Shown piece by piece: positions 63,934-64,000 of a stretch of 64,000 bases of DNA (the stretch's first letter is position 1; the number at the start of each line of letters is the position of its first letter). The stretch spans positions 31,723-95,722 of the forward strand of contig JAFTFE010000130.1 in the NCBI GenBank assembly GCA_017449765.1, given 5' to 3'. The notes under the pieces were generated by a model. That model did no database searches, had not been told where the DNA came from, and saw only the letters and a program-made list of their open reading frames with translations. Both the position numbers and the translations under genes were made by a program. This stretch comes from Lachnospiraceae bacterium (GTDB lineage: Bacteria > Bacillota > Clostridia > Lachnospirales > Lachnospiraceae).

Positions 63934-64000
63934 TATAGCCAAATCATCTTCCTCACCGGTAAGATATAACTGATACAAAATATTATCATATACAAAATAA
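63895..64000 (-). CDS. C-terminal end of a gene continuing beyond the right edge
   Basis: The last 34 codons of a minus-strand frame are visible, reading DNILYQLYLTGEEDDLAINN and ending LLIDGIKP, stop at 63895-63897. A perfect terminator follows 13 bp later. Too little is present to name it. Confidence 0.7.
   Translation of the reverse strand, partial: YFVYDNILYQLYLTGEEDDLAINNGKLLIDGIKP

Overview
The window reads as a chromosomal segment of an AT-rich, low-GC Gram-positive bacterium, most likely a Clostridia member close to Lachnospiraceae. The reasons are strong AGGAGG-type ribosome sites on nearly every gene, frequent TTG/GTG starts, lipoproteins with Ser/Thr/Asp-rich linkers, an archaeal-type prolyl-tRNA synthetase, a CotS-like kinase-fold protein and DUF6077/DUF4422-type surface-polysaccharide genes. 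The genus is not certain from sequence alone.

Left third (1-26,750): one long surface-polysaccharide locus, all on the minus strand, read from rfbC (26,691) down to a large protein of unknown function cut by the left edge. It holds an ABC exporter whose ATPase has an extra C-terminal domain, a methyltransferase, a giant GT2 glycosyltransferase with a coiled-coil repeat, the priming polyprenyl-phosphate sugar transferase, two polytopic membrane proteins, acyltransferases (one frameshifted), a DUF4422 protein and GT2 enzymes. It also holds an alditol-phosphate set (TarI/IspD-like cytidylyltransferase, extended SDR, LicD, CDP-alditol phosphotransferase), a Wzy-like polymerase, a Wzx flippase and a YfhO-type GT-C protein. 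Parts of both an ABC export route and a Wzx/Wzy route therefore lie in one locus, with teichoic-acid-like decoration.

Middle (26,750-54,200): mostly housekeeping and scattered functions. These are a UDPGP-type pyrophosphorylase, a beta-helix lipoprotein, a disulfide oxidoreductase, tRNA-Ser(CGA), phosphosugar mutase, a PEGA lipoprotein, a CotS-like protein, cca, proS, a RluA-type pseudouridine synthase, a GGDEF-PAS protein, an FtsX/LolD-type ABC pair, Nudix, DegV, a frameshifted deoxyinosine/uracil glycosylase, membrane proteins, an AraC regulator beside a GH16 lipoprotein glucanase, a TtcA-like protein, an XRE-Uma2 fusion and a prolyl-tRNA editing protein. Large imperfect palindromes and repeat elements sit between several genes.

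Right part (54,200-61,250): the most interesting region. One minus-strand cluster encodes an SPFH/band-7 protein, an NAD-kinase-like protein, a short DUF4291-like fragment, an NrtR-like Nudix-winged-helix regulator, a microbial PARG/macrodomain protein, two overlapping RlaP/YcgL-type nucleotidyltransferases and the RNA 2'-phosphotransferase KptA. It is read from a near-consensus promoter flanked by two dyads that share the half-site GTTAGTA(G). KptA uses NAD+ and yields ADP-ribose 1''-2''-cyclic phosphate, so an ADP-ribose-handling macrodomain enzyme and an ADP-ribose/NAD-type sensor in the same cluster make a coherent NAD-linked RNA end-processing or stress system.

Right edge (61,250-64,000): an SLC13-type permease, then a RhuM-like gene that appears internally deleted and an XRE repressor. 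These lie between two ~81-bp direct repeats, the outer of which is the intact 3' end of a gene entering from the right edge.
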